Below, one piece after another: positions 16,881-26,245 of a stretch of DNA of 64,000 nt. The first letter of the stretch is position 1, and each line of letters opens with the position of its first letter. The DNA is from Neobacillus cucumis (lineage in GTDB: Bacteria; Bacillota; Bacilli; Bacillales_B; DSM-18226). The stretch spans positions 1-64,000 of the forward strand of contig NZ_JAEHGC010000016.1 of assembly GCF_016107705.1 (NCBI RefSeq), written 5' to 3'. A program made the position numbers and the translations under genes. The notes under the pieces are model-generated. The model ran no database searches. It had not been told where the DNA came from and saw only the letters and a program-made list of their open reading frames with translations.

Positions 16881-17867
16881 GTGGATACGCAAAACCTAAC
16901 CAATGAGTCTCCTTTGCTGCAAGTGGAAGAATTAAAAACCTATTACCCTATTAAAAAAGGAATTTTTTCAAAAACTGTCGGACATGTAAAGGCCGTTGAC
17001 GGTGTTAGCTTTACGATTAACCCGGGGGAAACACTAGGGTTAGTAGGTGAGTCTGGTTGTGGAAAGTCTACGATTGGAAAAACTTTAATTGGATTAGAAA
17101 GCCCTACCCAAGGTCGAATTTTTTTCCAAGGGCAAAAAATTTCGGAATACTCTAATAGTGAAATGAAGTCGATTCGAAAAGATTTACAAATTATCTTTCA
17201 AGACCCATATTCTTCGCTAAACCCGAGGAAAAGGGTAGGGGATATCTTGGGAGAAGCATTAAAGGTACACAAAATTGTGGAATCTGGTGAGATCAACAAA
17301 CAAGTGGATTATTTACTGGACATCGTTGGACTGCCAAAAAATTATAAAAGTCGATATCCTCATGAGTTTTCCGGAGGGCAGCGCCAAAGGGTTGGAATTG
17401 CACGTGCGTTGTCCTTAAATCCAAAATTAATTATTTGCGATGAACCCGTTTCTGCATTAGACGTATCTATTCAAGCGCAAATTCTAAATTTGTTAAAGGA
17501 TTTACAAAAAGAATTTCAATTGACTTATTTATTTATTGCGCATGGGCTGGGAGCAGTGAAATATATCAGTAACCAGATTGCGGTGATGTACTTAGGAAAG
17601 ATTGTTGAGGTTGCCAATACGGAGGCTATCTTTAAGGACCCAAAGCATCCCTATACAAAAGCTTTATTAAGTGCTTATCCTGTACCGAATCCACATATGA
17701 GAACGAAAGAAAGAATTGTTATTCAAGGCGATGTGCCTAGTCCAGCGAATCCTCCTAACGGTTGCCGTTTTCATACGCGGTGCCCTATAGCAAAAGCAAT
17801 TTGCCGAGAGCAAGAACCACTATTAAAAGGTGGGGAACATATGGTAGCTTGTTTTGCCCATGATTAG
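16881..17867 (+). CDS. Oligopeptide/dipeptide ABC transporter ATP-binding protein (OppF-like)
   Basis: The start is GTG 16881 after AGGGAGG; an in-frame ATG at 16860 overlaps OppD but its ribosome site is missing. The 328-residue protein carries Walker A GESGCGKS, Walker B IICDEPVSALD and the signature FSGGQRQR, plus the C-terminal HTRC cysteine region shared by Opp/Dpp ATPases. It forms the ATPase heterodimer with the preceding gene. Confidence 0.93.
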   Translation: MDTQNLTNESPLLQVEELKTYYPIKKGIFSKTVGHVKAVDGVSFTINPGETLGLVGESGCGKSTIGKTLIGLESPTQGRIFFQGQKISEYSNSEMKSIRKDLQIIFQDPYSSLNPRKRVGDILGEALKVHKIVESGEINKQVDYLLDIVGLPKNYKSRYPHEFSGGQRQRVGIARALSLNPKLIICDEPVSALDVSIQAQILNLLKDLQKEFQLTYLFIAHGLGAVKYISNQIAVMYLGKIVEVANTEAIFKDPKHPYTKALLSAYPVPNPHMRTKERIVIQGDVPSPANPPNGCRFHTRCPIAKAICREQEPLLKGGEHMVACFAHD

Positions 17868-17887
17868 CCTTAAAGAAAGAAGGTGTT

Positions 17888-18841
17888 ATGATGTTTTCTT
17901 ATATTATTAGAAGACTCCTAATTGCAATACCTGTTCTACTGGGAGTGACGGTTTTTAATTTTATTATCATAAATTTAGCACCAGGTAATCCAGCAGAAAT
18001 GCTTTTAAATCCGAATTCATCTCCCGCACAAATTGCTCTCAGGAAAGAACAGCTTGGGTTGAATGATCCCCTTTGGGTCCAATATTTTCATTGGTTAAAT
18101 GAATTGATTCATGGGAATTTCGGCTTTTCCTTCAATACCTTTCAACCTGTTTCCCACATGATTTCTGAACGTGTTGGCCCTACATTCGCTCTAATGGGCA
18201 TATCCCTCATTGTTGGAGTCCTATTTGCGATTCCATTAGGGGTTATGACTGCAACAAAGCAATATAGTAAGTTAGACTATTCGTTAATGGGAGCTTCCTT
18301 TTTAGGGATTTCCATTCCTAACTTTTTCCTTGGACTAGGTTTAATTTATATTTTTGCTTTACAATTTAAGGTTCTGCCTACAGGTGGAATGATGACATTG
18401 GGCGGTGAAGGCGGCTTCATTGATCGCGCCAGGCATCTTATCCTTCCAGTTGCCGTCTTAAGTATTTATATTGCCGGAAGAACCATCCGATACGTCCGCG
18501 CTAGTATGTTAGAAATATTGGGAAGTGATTATTTACGTACTGCACGTGCCAAAGGGCTGCGGGAGTTTGTGGTGACAAACAAACATGCCCTAAAAAATGC
18601 GCTTGTCCCAATTATTACAGTTATTGGTCTTGAAGTTCCTTTTCTTCTTGGTGGAGCGGTTATTACTGAGCAAATTTTCCAATGGCCGGGAATGGGCCAA
18701 CTAACGATCCAGTCCATTATGTCCCGCGATTATCCGACACTAATGGCGATTAATTTTATCGCAGCGATAATGGTATTAGTCTCTAATCTTCTGACGGATA
18801 TTTTATATTCAGCAGCTGACCCAAGAATTAAATATCAATAA
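17888..18841 (+). CDS. Oligopeptide/dipeptide ABC transporter permease (OppB/DppB-like)
   Basis: The 317-residue permease has an N-terminal helix, six membrane segments in all, and the BPD_transp_1 EAA loop near RTARAKGLREF. The MFSYIIRRLLIAIPVLLGV start is characteristic of the B subunit. It follows the second ATPase gene by 20 bp with a GAAGGTG ribosome site. Confidence 0.93.
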   Translation: MMFSYIIRRLLIAIPVLLGVTVFNFIIINLAPGNPAEMLLNPNSSPAQIALRKEQLGLNDPLWVQYFHWLNELIHGNFGFSFNTFQPVSHMISERVGPTFALMGISLIVGVLFAIPLGVMTATKQYSKLDYSLMGASFLGISIPNFFLGLGLIYIFALQFKVLPTGGMMTLGGEGGFIDRARHLILPVAVLSIYIAGRTIRYVRASMLEILGSDYLRTARAKGLREFVVTNKHALKNALVPIITVIGLEVPFLLGGAVITEQIFQWPGMGQLTIQSIMSRDYPTLMAINFIAAIMVLVSNLLTDILYSAADPRIKYQ

Positions 18842-18858
18842 AGAAGGGAGGAAGTGTT

Positions 18859-19785
18859 ATGTCAATGACTGAGTTAGAAATCAAGCGTAAATCAGCTCCT
18901 GAAAATCAACCGCTAATAGATTTTCAGGAGCTGGAACCAGAAGAGAGCTATTTTCGGTTAGTCAGTAAACGATTTTTTCGGCACAGGCTGGCGGTAATTG
19001 GGTTAATCATGCTGACTATTATCATCCTTGCTGCTATTTTCGCCCCATGGCTTGCACCGAAAAATCCCTATACAATTTCGAATGATTTTGGTGTTTCGCC
19101 CTCGTCCAAACACTGGCTTGGTACAGATCAAGTCGGACGAGACGTGTTCAGCCGTTTGATTTATGCATCAAGGGTTTCGCTTTTAGTTGGGATTGGTGCA
19201 GTTGCTATATATATCGTGATCGGGACCTTCTTAGGAGCGATATCCGGATTTTATGGCGGATGGATAGACATGCTCTTTATGCGTGTTACAGATGTGTTTA
19301 TGTCATTTCCTTCTCTAATGGTAATTTTAGTTATTGTCAGTGTTTTAGGCCCTAGTTTAACCAATATAATTTGGATTTTAGGCCTGCTTGGCTGGCCGCC
19401 AGTTGCCAGGCTTGTTCGAGGGAGTGTCTTATCTTTAAAGCAGATGGATTATGTGAAGGCAGGTACTGCACTTGGCTTAAGCTCTTGGAGGATTCTTTTC
19501 CTGCATATTCTGCCAAATGCCCTTGCACCTATCCTCGTAAATGCGACTTTTGGGATGGCTGGTGCGATTATTATGGAGGCTTCCCTAAGCTTTCTTGGTC
19601 TAGGAGTACAACCGCCAACCGCAAGTTGGGGGAATATGTTGACAGATGCCCAGTCTTTAACAGTTCTAACTGAACAGCCATGGCTCTGGGTACCCCCTGG
19701 CCTTATGATTGTGATTGCCGTATTGTCCATTAACTTTATCGGGGATGGTTTACGGGATGCTATGGATCCTAAAAGTTTGAAATAA
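18859..19785 (+). CDS. Oligopeptide/dipeptide ABC transporter permease (OppC/DppC-like)
   Basis: The 308-residue permease has a cytoplasmic N-terminal tail, the OppC_N segment with its first helix, the GTDQVGRDVFSRL motif typical of C subunits, and an EAA loop (YVKAGTALGLS). It lies 17 bp after the B subunit with ribosome site GGGAGGAAG. Confidence 0.93.
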   Translation: MSMTELEIKRKSAPENQPLIDFQELEPEESYFRLVSKRFFRHRLAVIGLIMLTIIILAAIFAPWLAPKNPYTISNDFGVSPSSKHWLGTDQVGRDVFSRLIYASRVSLLVGIGAVAIYIVIGTFLGAISGFYGGWIDMLFMRVTDVFMSFPSLMVILVIVSVLGPSLTNIIWILGLLGWPPVARLVRGSVLSLKQMDYVKAGTALGLSSWRILFLHILPNALAPILVNATFGMAGAIIMEASLSFLGLGVQPPTASWGNMLTDAQSLTVLTEQPWLWVPPGLMIVIAVLSINFIGDGLRDAMDPKSLK

Positions 19786-19869
19786 AGATTATTGAATTTT
19801 CAGGAACTTAGAAGTTAACTAGTTTCATTGGTTTACTTCTTAAAATAATAAAAGGATAGGGGAATTTTT

Positions 19870-21504
19870 ATGAGGAAATGGACTAAAAAGCTTTTCTATG
19901 CTCTTTGTTTACTATCTTTGCTCACGTTAGCAGCATGCTCGGATTCATCCAAAGAGACCACATCCACAAATAGCGGGGGATCCGGGACAACTTCTAAAGG
20001 TGAAAAAACCATGTATCTCGGTTTAACAAACCCTCCAGGTACATTAAATCCAATTAATGCAACAGACGTATCGTCACAAATTGTTACATCTATTTTATTT
20101 GAAACTCTTTACGATTTGGATGATAAACTGCAGTTCCAGCCAAAATTAGCTGAAAGCTTGGAATCCAAGGATAACCAAAACTATGTATTGAAGCTAAATT
20201 CAAAAGCAAAATGGACTGATGGGCAGCCTTTTACAGCTGAGGATATTGTCTTTACCCTTCAACTAATGGCTAATCCTAAAGTAGCGAGTACAGGCCTTAA
20301 AGGTCTTTCCGTTATTGATGGATTAGACAATACCGGAATTTTACCAGCGGGACAAAAAGGCATTACTGGTCTTAAAGTGGTGGATGACCATACTTTAAAT
20401 ATTAAAACAAAAAATCCAATCGACCCTAACTACTTAAAAGAACAGCTAGGAGTAAATATTCGATTTTTACCAAAACATGTTTTAAAAGATGTGGACCCTG
20501 AGCAATTACAGTCAAATCCATTTATGCAAAATCCAAATGTCACAAATGGTGCCTTTAAGCTAGTTAAATTTGCGAAGGATCAATATGTAGAGTTTGCAGC
20601 TAACAAAGACTATTACCGCGGGACGCCAAAATTGGATAAACTTTTCTTTAAAGTATTGCCTTCAGCGAACCTTGTTGCCCAATTGCAAACAGGAGAGATT
20701 CAAATGACTGTACCATCGGTTGGACCAATTGCCGCGGAAGACTATGATAAAGTCAAAAATATGTCAACCGTTAATCTTGTTCCAGGAACACCTATCTATC
20801 CCCAATTCTTATATTACAATGTGAAGACTCTATCAGATGTAAAGGTTCGTCAAGCGATTGCATATGCAATTAACAGGAAAACGATCGTCGACAAATTGTA
20901 TAAAGGGCAAGGAGAAGTAAATGACGGTCCGTATAGTACTGTTCACCCTTATTACAATAAGAATATGACAAACTATGACTATGATCCTAAAAAAGCAAAA
21001 GAATTATTAAAAGAAGCAGGTTGGGATTTTAATAAAACGATTGATTTTGCTGTTCCAGCCGGAATGAAAACCCGTGAAATGCAAGCTACCGTTATGGCTC
21101 AAAACCTTCAGGCAATTGGGTTAAAAGTAAAAATCAGTAAATATGATTTACCAACGATCTTGCAAAAGGGTGCAAAACATGAATTTGATATTTTATTGAT
21201 TGGGATTCCATTCCAATTAGACCCGGATAGAAGTGTTTTCTTCCAAACTGGAGCACCGTATAACTTTGCAGGATACAGCAATCCAGAAGTAGATGCACTT
21301 CTTGATAAAGGGAAAAAGGAGGCAGATCCAGCGAAACGTCATAAAATTTATGAGCAGTTAGTAGAAAAATTACAACAGGATCTTCCGGTAGCAAATTTAA
21401 TGTCATCTACTGCACCGGGTGCAGTGTCCAAAAAGGTGAAAAATGCAGTACCAAAAGATCTCGGTATGTTCTACAACATTCAGGATTGGGATATTGAGCA
21501 ATAA
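19870..21504 (+). CDS. Oligopeptide/dipeptide ABC transporter substrate-binding lipoprotein (OppA-like)
   Basis: The 544-residue SBP_bac_5 protein begins with a lipoprotein signal; the lipobox LAAC places the lipidated cysteine at C23, followed by a Ser/Thr/Gly-rich linker. It would be tethered on the outer membrane face and feed the permeases encoded just upstream. Ligand specificity cannot be read; the downstream amidohydrolases suggest peptides or N-acylated amino acids. A hairpin after the stop probably reduces read-through. Confidence 0.92.
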   Translation: MRKWTKKLFYALCLLSLLTLAACSDSSKETTSTNSGGSGTTSKGEKTMYLGLTNPPGTLNPINATDVSSQIVTSILFETLYDLDDKLQFQPKLAESLESKDNQNYVLKLNSKAKWTDGQPFTAEDIVFTLQLMANPKVASTGLKGLSVIDGLDNTGILPAGQKGITGLKVVDDHTLNIKTKNPIDPNYLKEQLGVNIRFLPKHVLKDVDPEQLQSNPFMQNPNVTNGAFKLVKFAKDQYVEFAANKDYYRGTPKLDKLFFKVLPSANLVAQLQTGEIQMTVPSVGPIAAEDYDKVKNMSTVNLVPGTPIYPQFLYYNVKTLSDVKVRQAIAYAINRKTIVDKLYKGQGEVNDGPYSTVHPYYNKNMTNYDYDPKKAKELLKEAGWDFNKTIDFAVPAGMKTREMQATVMAQNLQAIGLKVKISKYDLPTILQKGAKHEFDILLIGIPFQLDPDRSVFFQTGAPYNFAGYSNPEVDALLDKGKKEADPAKRHKIYEQLVEKLQQDLPVANLMSSTAPGAVSKKVKNAVPKDLGMFYNIQDWDIEQ

Positions 21505-21517
21505 AAATAAATTGGGG

Positions 21518-21560
21518 AATAGGTTCTCAAGGTCCAATTAATACAGGGAACCTATTTTTG
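21518..21560 (+). terminator. Partial terminator between the SBP and M20 genes
   Basis: AATAGGTTC (21518-21526) pairs with GAACCTATT (21548-21556) around a 21-nt loop, followed by five T residues. The weak T-tract suggests partial read-through into the next gene. Confidence 0.6.
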
Positions 21561-21572
21561 AAAGGGATTTTC

Positions 21573-22757
21573 ATGTTGTTATCCAACCTTCATCAAAACC
21601 TAGATGAAATGTACAATCAAATGGTGGAATGGAGAAGACATTTCCATCAGTATCCGGAACTTTCTTTTGAGGAATTTGAAACATCTAAAAAAATCGCTGA
21701 AATTTTGAGTAGCTATGGCATTGAAGTGCGAAAAGGTGTAGGCGGTACAGGGGTTGTTGGAATTATACGTGGAGGAAAACCCGGCAAAACGATTGCATTA
21801 AGAGCAGACTTTGATGCTCTTCCGATTCAAGATGAGAAAGATGTTCCCTATAAATCAAAAGTACCGGGGGTAATGCATGCCTGTGGACATGACGGTCACA
21901 CTGCCACGCTACTCGGAGTGGCAAAGGTTCTTAGTGAAGTTCGGGACGAGCTGGCAGGCAATGTGGTTTTGATTCATCAACATGCAGAAGAAGCGGGTAC
22001 AGGCGGTGCCATCTTAATGATTGAGGATGGATGTCTAGAAGGTGTGGACGTGATTTTCGGGACACATCTTTCTTCCCAAACACCGTTAGGTCTTGTAGGA
22101 ACAAGAAAAGGGCCATTAACGGCAGCTGTGGATGGCTTCGAAGTAACGATTTACGGTAAAGGCGGACATGGCTCTGCCCCGCATGAAACCGTAGATTCGA
22201 TCATTGTTGCGACACAGGTTATTAATCAGCTCCAATTAGTTGTCAGTCGCAGGGTTGACCCACTTAAACCAGCCGTCTTAACCGTAGGATCTTTCCATGC
22301 CGGGGAAGCAGCCAATGTTATTGCAGATAAAGCCGTTTTTACTGGAACGGTCAGAACTTTGAATTCCGATGTCAGAGATTTAATGGAAAGTGAAATAAAA
22401 GGAATTATTGAACAGGTTAGTTCGGCCCACCATGCGAAAGCGGAGATTACCTATCAGCGCGGCTACCCTTCAGTCGTCAATCATGATAAAGAAACTGAGT
22501 TTTTTAGAAAAGTAACATCAAATGATTTAGGAGAGGAAAATGTGGTGGAACCTGAAATTCTAATGGGTTCCGAAGATTTCTCATATTATCTCGAACATGT
22601 CCCAGGGATGTTTTTCTGGACAGGTGCCGCCCTTTCCGATGCGAATGCTGTATTCCCGCACCATCATCCTCGCTTTGATTTTGATGAGAAGGCAATGCTG
22701 GTTGCAGGTAAATCCTTTTTAAGCCTTGTCTACCAATATCTTAATGAAAACCAATAA
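21573..22757 (+). CDS. M20 family amidohydrolase/peptidase
   Basis: The start ATG 21573 follows AAAGGGA; an in-frame TTG at 21558 is less likely. The 394-residue metal-dependent hydrolase shows M20D landmarks: RRHFHQYPELS, ADFDALP, MHACGHDGHTA, the HQHAEEAG metal-ligand segment and GSEDFSY near the C-terminus. Relatives cleave N-acyl amino acids or indole-3-acetyl amides. Its place behind an Opp transporter suggests hydrolysis of the imported substrate. Confidence 0.9.
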   Translation: MLLSNLHQNLDEMYNQMVEWRRHFHQYPELSFEEFETSKKIAEILSSYGIEVRKGVGGTGVVGIIRGGKPGKTIALRADFDALPIQDEKDVPYKSKVPGVMHACGHDGHTATLLGVAKVLSEVRDELAGNVVLIHQHAEEAGTGGAILMIEDGCLEGVDVIFGTHLSSQTPLGLVGTRKGPLTAAVDGFEVTIYGKGGHGSAPHETVDSIIVATQVINQLQLVVSRRVDPLKPAVLTVGSFHAGEAANVIADKAVFTGTVRTLNSDVRDLMESEIKGIIEQVSSAHHAKAEITYQRGYPSVVNHDKETEFFRKVTSNDLGEENVVEPEILMGSEDFSYYLEHVPGMFFWTGAALSDANAVFPHHHPRFDFDEKAMLVAGKSFLSLVYQYLNENQ

Positions 22758-22772
22758 TTCATTAAAAAACTT

Positions 22773-22808
22773 AACAGTTCTCCCATTTAGTTGGGGGAGC
22801 TGTTTTTT
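22773..22808 (+). terminator. Terminator after the M20 gene
   Basis: The 12-bp stem 22773-22784 / 22793-22804 (AACAGTTCTCCC with GGGGGAGCTGTT, several G-U pairs) ends in a T-run. Confidence 0.85.
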
Positions 22809-22894
22809 CTTTGATTTTATTTCGACATAAATTGCTATATACTAAATTAAGTAAAAAGGTATCTTTCGTATTTTTAGACTAAATGGGTGAAAAA

Positions 22895-24259
22895 ATGAAG
22901 ATTGATGTAAATAATTTTAAACATTTAAAGGACTATGACAATATTTTGGTAACGGATGAGAACGGAACAATTATTTTCTATGACATGGCCGATCTAAAAG
23001 TTTTAAACGAGATGGGCGTTAGACCAGAAGAGTTTATGGGTAAGCATATCCTTAGTTCTTATCAAAATCTTACGTTTGAAAACAGTACGATTATTAACGT
23101 TTTAAAAAACGGAAAGGCCGTCTGTAATGTAAAGCAAGAATTAATTGTGAAAAATGGGAATACCCTTGTTCTTGTAAGTTCTACTTATCCGATTAAAGAT
23201 CAGGATAAAATCATTGGTGCCATCGAGTTTTCTAAACATTATTATTCGAGGGAAAATATTCAATCCTTGGAAAAGTTCGCAAGTCACAAAGTCTTTCGAA
23301 AAAATAATACAATTTATACGATAGAAAATTTGATTACCACAAATAAAAATATGGAGGCGATTAAAAACAAAATCGGGAAAATCGCTAAAACAAATTCCAC
23401 TGTTTTAATTTATGGTAAAACAGGGACTGGAAAAGAATTGGTTTCCCAGTCTATTCATAATTTAAGCGACCGGTTCAGCGGCCCCTTTATATCTCTTAAC
23501 TGTGGTGCGATTCCACCCAACCTGATGGAAAGTACCTTATTTGGAACCGTTAAAGGAAGTTTCACCGGGGCAGTGGACATGCCGGGTGTATTTGAACAAG
23601 CAAATAGCGGGACATTATTTTTGGATGAAATCAATTCACTTGATTTTTACCTGCAGGTTAAACTTCTAAAGGCTATCGAGGAAAAGATGATTAGAAGAAT
23701 CGGCGGGACAAAAAATATTAATGTAGACATTAGGGTGATTTCTGCCACCAATGAAGACCCTGATTTGTTAGTTGCTGAAAAGCGTTTAAGAGAAGATCTT
23801 TATTACCGTTTGGGTGTTGTACAAATTGATTTGCCAACCTTAGCTGAACGGCAAGAGGATATTGAAAAACTGCTTACATACTATATTGATTTTTACAATA
23901 ATAACATGAACATACACATTGAGGGTGTTGAGCCTGAGGTATTTGAGTGTTTTAAAAGGTATCAATGGCCAGGGAATATAAGGGAACTTAAAAATGCGGT
24001 CGAAACGGCCTTTAATAATGTAACCTCTTCTATTATTACAATGGAAGATATTCCGAAGAGAATTCGTGAAAATAAAGAAACACGATTACCTATTGGCACA
24101 GAGAATTTTGATCACTTAAAAGAGGCGGTCGAACATTTTGAGAAAGAAATGATTCAAAGGCAACTAACCAATATGAACGGAAAACTAACGGACGCTGCCA
24201 AACGATTGGGTGTCTCCAAACAATTATTAAAATATAAGATGGAAAAATATAAATTATGA
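22895..24259 (+). CDS. Sigma-54-dependent activator with PAS domain (RocR-like)
   Basis: The start is taken at ATG 22895 behind GGGTG. The 454-residue enhancer-binding protein has an N-terminal PAS-like sensor (about 15-110), a central AAA+ domain with Walker A GKTGTGKE and the sigma-54 contact loop GSFTGA (GAFTGA in NtrC), LFLDEIN as Walker B, and a C-terminal Fis-type HTH (LTDAAKRLGVSKQLLKYKM). Layout and length match RocR. No sigma-54 promoter was found next to it, so targets may be elsewhere, including pruA at 10157. Confidence 0.9.
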   Translation: MKIDVNNFKHLKDYDNILVTDENGTIIFYDMADLKVLNEMGVRPEEFMGKHILSSYQNLTFENSTIINVLKNGKAVCNVKQELIVKNGNTLVLVSSTYPIKDQDKIIGAIEFSKHYYSRENIQSLEKFASHKVFRKNNTIYTIENLITTNKNMEAIKNKIGKIAKTNSTVLIYGKTGTGKELVSQSIHNLSDRFSGPFISLNCGAIPPNLMESTLFGTVKGSFTGAVDMPGVFEQANSGTLFLDEINSLDFYLQVKLLKAIEEKMIRRIGGTKNINVDIRVISATNEDPDLLVAEKRLREDLYYRLGVVQIDLPTLAERQEDIEKLLTYYIDFYNNNMNIHIEGVEPEVFECFKRYQWPGNIRELKNAVETAFNNVTSSIITMEDIPKRIRENKETRLPIGTENFDHLKEAVEHFEKEMIQRQLTNMNGKLTDAAKRLGVSKQLLKYKMEKYKL

Positions 24260-24263
24260 TGAC

Positions 24264-24297
24264 AAAACGGCTAATAAAATTCTTAGTCGTTTTTTTC
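24264..24297 (+). terminator. Terminator after the sigma-54 activator
   Basis: AAAACGGCTAA (24264-24274) pairs with TTAGTCGTTTT (24283-24293) with one G-U, followed by T residues. Confidence 0.88.
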
Positions 24298-24381
24298 TGA
24301 ATAATAAATCTTTATATACCTTTCGTTTCTTATTTTATTATATAATATATAATATACAGTTTTTTTGAGGAGGGAATTTGG

Positions 24382-25977
24382 ATGGGAAAGACCATTTTCA
24401 CGAATGGAGTATTTTATACACTTGATTCCGAGAATCCAGTGGTGGAAACAGTCGTAGTTGAGGACGGTAGAATTGTAGATTTAGGTTCACATCAGGATAT
24501 GCAGTTGCAATGGGGCAGACACGGTGTAAATACCATTGATTTACAAGGAAAAATGGTTACCCCAGGATTAATTGACAGCCACTTACATTTATCAGGGGTT
24601 GCGTTTAACTTTTTAGATTTGGATTTGACAGGCGTGAAGTCGAAAAAAGCAATGCTTGAAAAAATCAGAGAGAAAGCAAGCACCGTTGCACCGGGAAGCT
24701 GGCTCGTCGGTATGGGGTGGGATGAAAATCTCTTTGAAGATGGGACAACCCCAACGATTGAAGAACTTGATTATGCAGCACCGCATTGCCCGATTTATTT
24801 AAAAAGAATTTGCCATCATGCTTTTTTAGTCAATAGCAAAGCCCTTGAAAGATCGAATTATCATCCTTTAATGGAAATTCCAATGGGCGGCAGTATTGTC
24901 TTGGATCCGATTACAAAAAAACCAACTGGACTAATATTGGAAACAGCTTCGAAATTGTTTACGAAACACATACCAGAAAAAACGTATGAAGAGTTAAAGC
25001 ATGGTTTGGCTCAAGCGATGAAATTTGCTGTTAAAAAGGGATTAACGAGCGCGCATACGAATGATCCCCTTTACTTTGGCGGGCTTGACCAAACCTACAG
25101 GTTATATAATGAACTGATCAACCAAGAACAATATGGGTTACGCTGTAATTTGCTGATTGATTATCCTTTTCTTAAAGATTTAAAAGAAAGGGGGATGTCC
25201 GCTGGCTTTGGCAATGATAAATTGCGGATTGGCGCGATAAAGATTTTTGCTGATGGTGCATTCGGAAGAAGAACCGCTTTACTTTCGAAGCCTTACCAGG
25301 ATGCTCCTGGACAATTTGGCGAGGCGATGCATGATCAGGAAACCCTTTATCAAATGGTAAAGGATTCCTGTGAATATTCGATGCCAATTGCTGTTCACAC
25401 GATTGGTGATAAGGCATTGGAAAATGTCTTAGATGTACTGGATCAGTTCCCAGCGGTGAACCATCGTGACCGAATAATCCACGTATCGCTTGTTCGCGAA
25501 GATTTGATTCAGCGTTTAGCAAATTACAGCCGGATTGCAGATATTCAACCACGATTTGTGGTTGGAGATTACCCTTGGATTAAAGAGCGGATTGGTGCGG
25601 AACGTGAGCAGTATTTATATGCTTGGAAATCCTTACTTTCAGGAGGGGTGTTGTGTGCCGGTGGTTCGGATGCACCGGTAGAGCCGGTTGACCCATTGCT
25701 TGGAATTCACTCGGCTGTTACGCGCCGGGCACCATGGGATCAGCATGAAGGCTGGAATGTAAAAGAAAAGTTATCCATGCTTGAAGCGCTTCAGGTGTTT
25801 ACAATTGGCGGTGCCTATGCAACCTCCGAGGAGAACATAAAGGGAACACTATCAAGAGGAAAACTAGCAGATATGACGGTTTATTCGAAAAACCTTTTTG
25901 AAATCGAACAACCAGATGAATTGTTGGATACCTCAATTGAAATGACAATTATTGATGGAAAGATTCAAGAGGTTTAG
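24382..25977 (+). CDS. YtcJ-like amidohydrolase (amidohydrolase 3 family)
   Basis: The 531-residue protein has the metal-binding DSHLHLSG motif at about 64-71, further metal-site segments (SLVRED, GGSDAPVEP) and the C-terminal GKLADMTVYSKNL signature of the NfdA/YtcJ group. NfdA hydrolyses N-substituted formamides, but substrates vary widely. A GAGGAGG ribosome site and an A+T-rich promoter region (TATAAT near 24341) precede it. It may act with the Opp and M20 genes on an amide substrate. Confidence 0.85.
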   Translation: MGKTIFTNGVFYTLDSENPVVETVVVEDGRIVDLGSHQDMQLQWGRHGVNTIDLQGKMVTPGLIDSHLHLSGVAFNFLDLDLTGVKSKKAMLEKIREKASTVAPGSWLVGMGWDENLFEDGTTPTIEELDYAAPHCPIYLKRICHHAFLVNSKALERSNYHPLMEIPMGGSIVLDPITKKPTGLILETASKLFTKHIPEKTYEELKHGLAQAMKFAVKKGLTSAHTNDPLYFGGLDQTYRLYNELINQEQYGLRCNLLIDYPFLKDLKERGMSAGFGNDKLRIGAIKIFADGAFGRRTALLSKPYQDAPGQFGEAMHDQETLYQMVKDSCEYSMPIAVHTIGDKALENVLDVLDQFPAVNHRDRIIHVSLVREDLIQRLANYSRIADIQPRFVVGDYPWIKERIGAEREQYLYAWKSLLSGGVLCAGGSDAPVEPVDPLLGIHSAVTRRAPWDQHEGWNVKEKLSMLEALQVFTIGGAYATSEENIKGTLSRGKLADMTVYSKNLFEIEQPDELLDTSIEMTIIDGKIQEV

Positions 25978-26049
25978 CTATAAATACTTGATTTAATTTA
26001 ATAAATTTTAGCCATACTAGAAAGGAGCATGAATAGGGAGGTTGATAGC

Positions 26050-26199
26050 ATGATCGAGGATTTCTTTGGTGATTTTAAAAATTTGTGGGCTGGAAAACCT
26101 ATTGATGACATGGATATAGAAGAATTTTATCGTTTGGAGTCTAAGCATACAAGAATTCGCCATGATGAGGATTTGCGAGAAGTTATTCGTGTTCATTAA
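26050..26199 (+). CDS. Small acidic hypothetical protein (49 aa)
   Basis: An open frame from ATG 26050 to TAA 26197 with AGGGAGGT 7-8 nt upstream encodes 49 residues starting MIEDFFGDFKNLWAGKP and ending REVIRVH. It is rich in Asp/Glu with a central DDMDIEEFY stretch and no membrane segment. I do not recognise the family. The strong ribosome site and the terminator hairpin just after the stop support it as a real gene. It was too short for routine length cut-offs. Confidence 0.65.
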   Translation: MIEDFFGDFKNLWAGKPIDDMDIEEFYRLESKHTRIRHDEDLREVIRVH

Positions 26200-26214
26200 A
26201 TTTGTGCGTTTCTT

Positions 26215-26245
26215 TAAAAAAGCCCGGTATCAATTTACCGGGCTT
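26215..26245 (-). terminator. Terminator of the CotF-like gene pair
   Basis: AAGCCCGGTA (26220-26229) pairs with TACCGGGCTT (26236-26245), with the T-run on the minus-strand side. The stop codon of the minus-strand gene lies inside the stem-loop. Confidence 0.85.

Noticed and set aside
24260..24381. Sigma-54 promoter for the YtcJ-like gene beside the activator
   Set aside because: No GG-N10-GC pattern found; only A+T-rich sigma-A-like elements.
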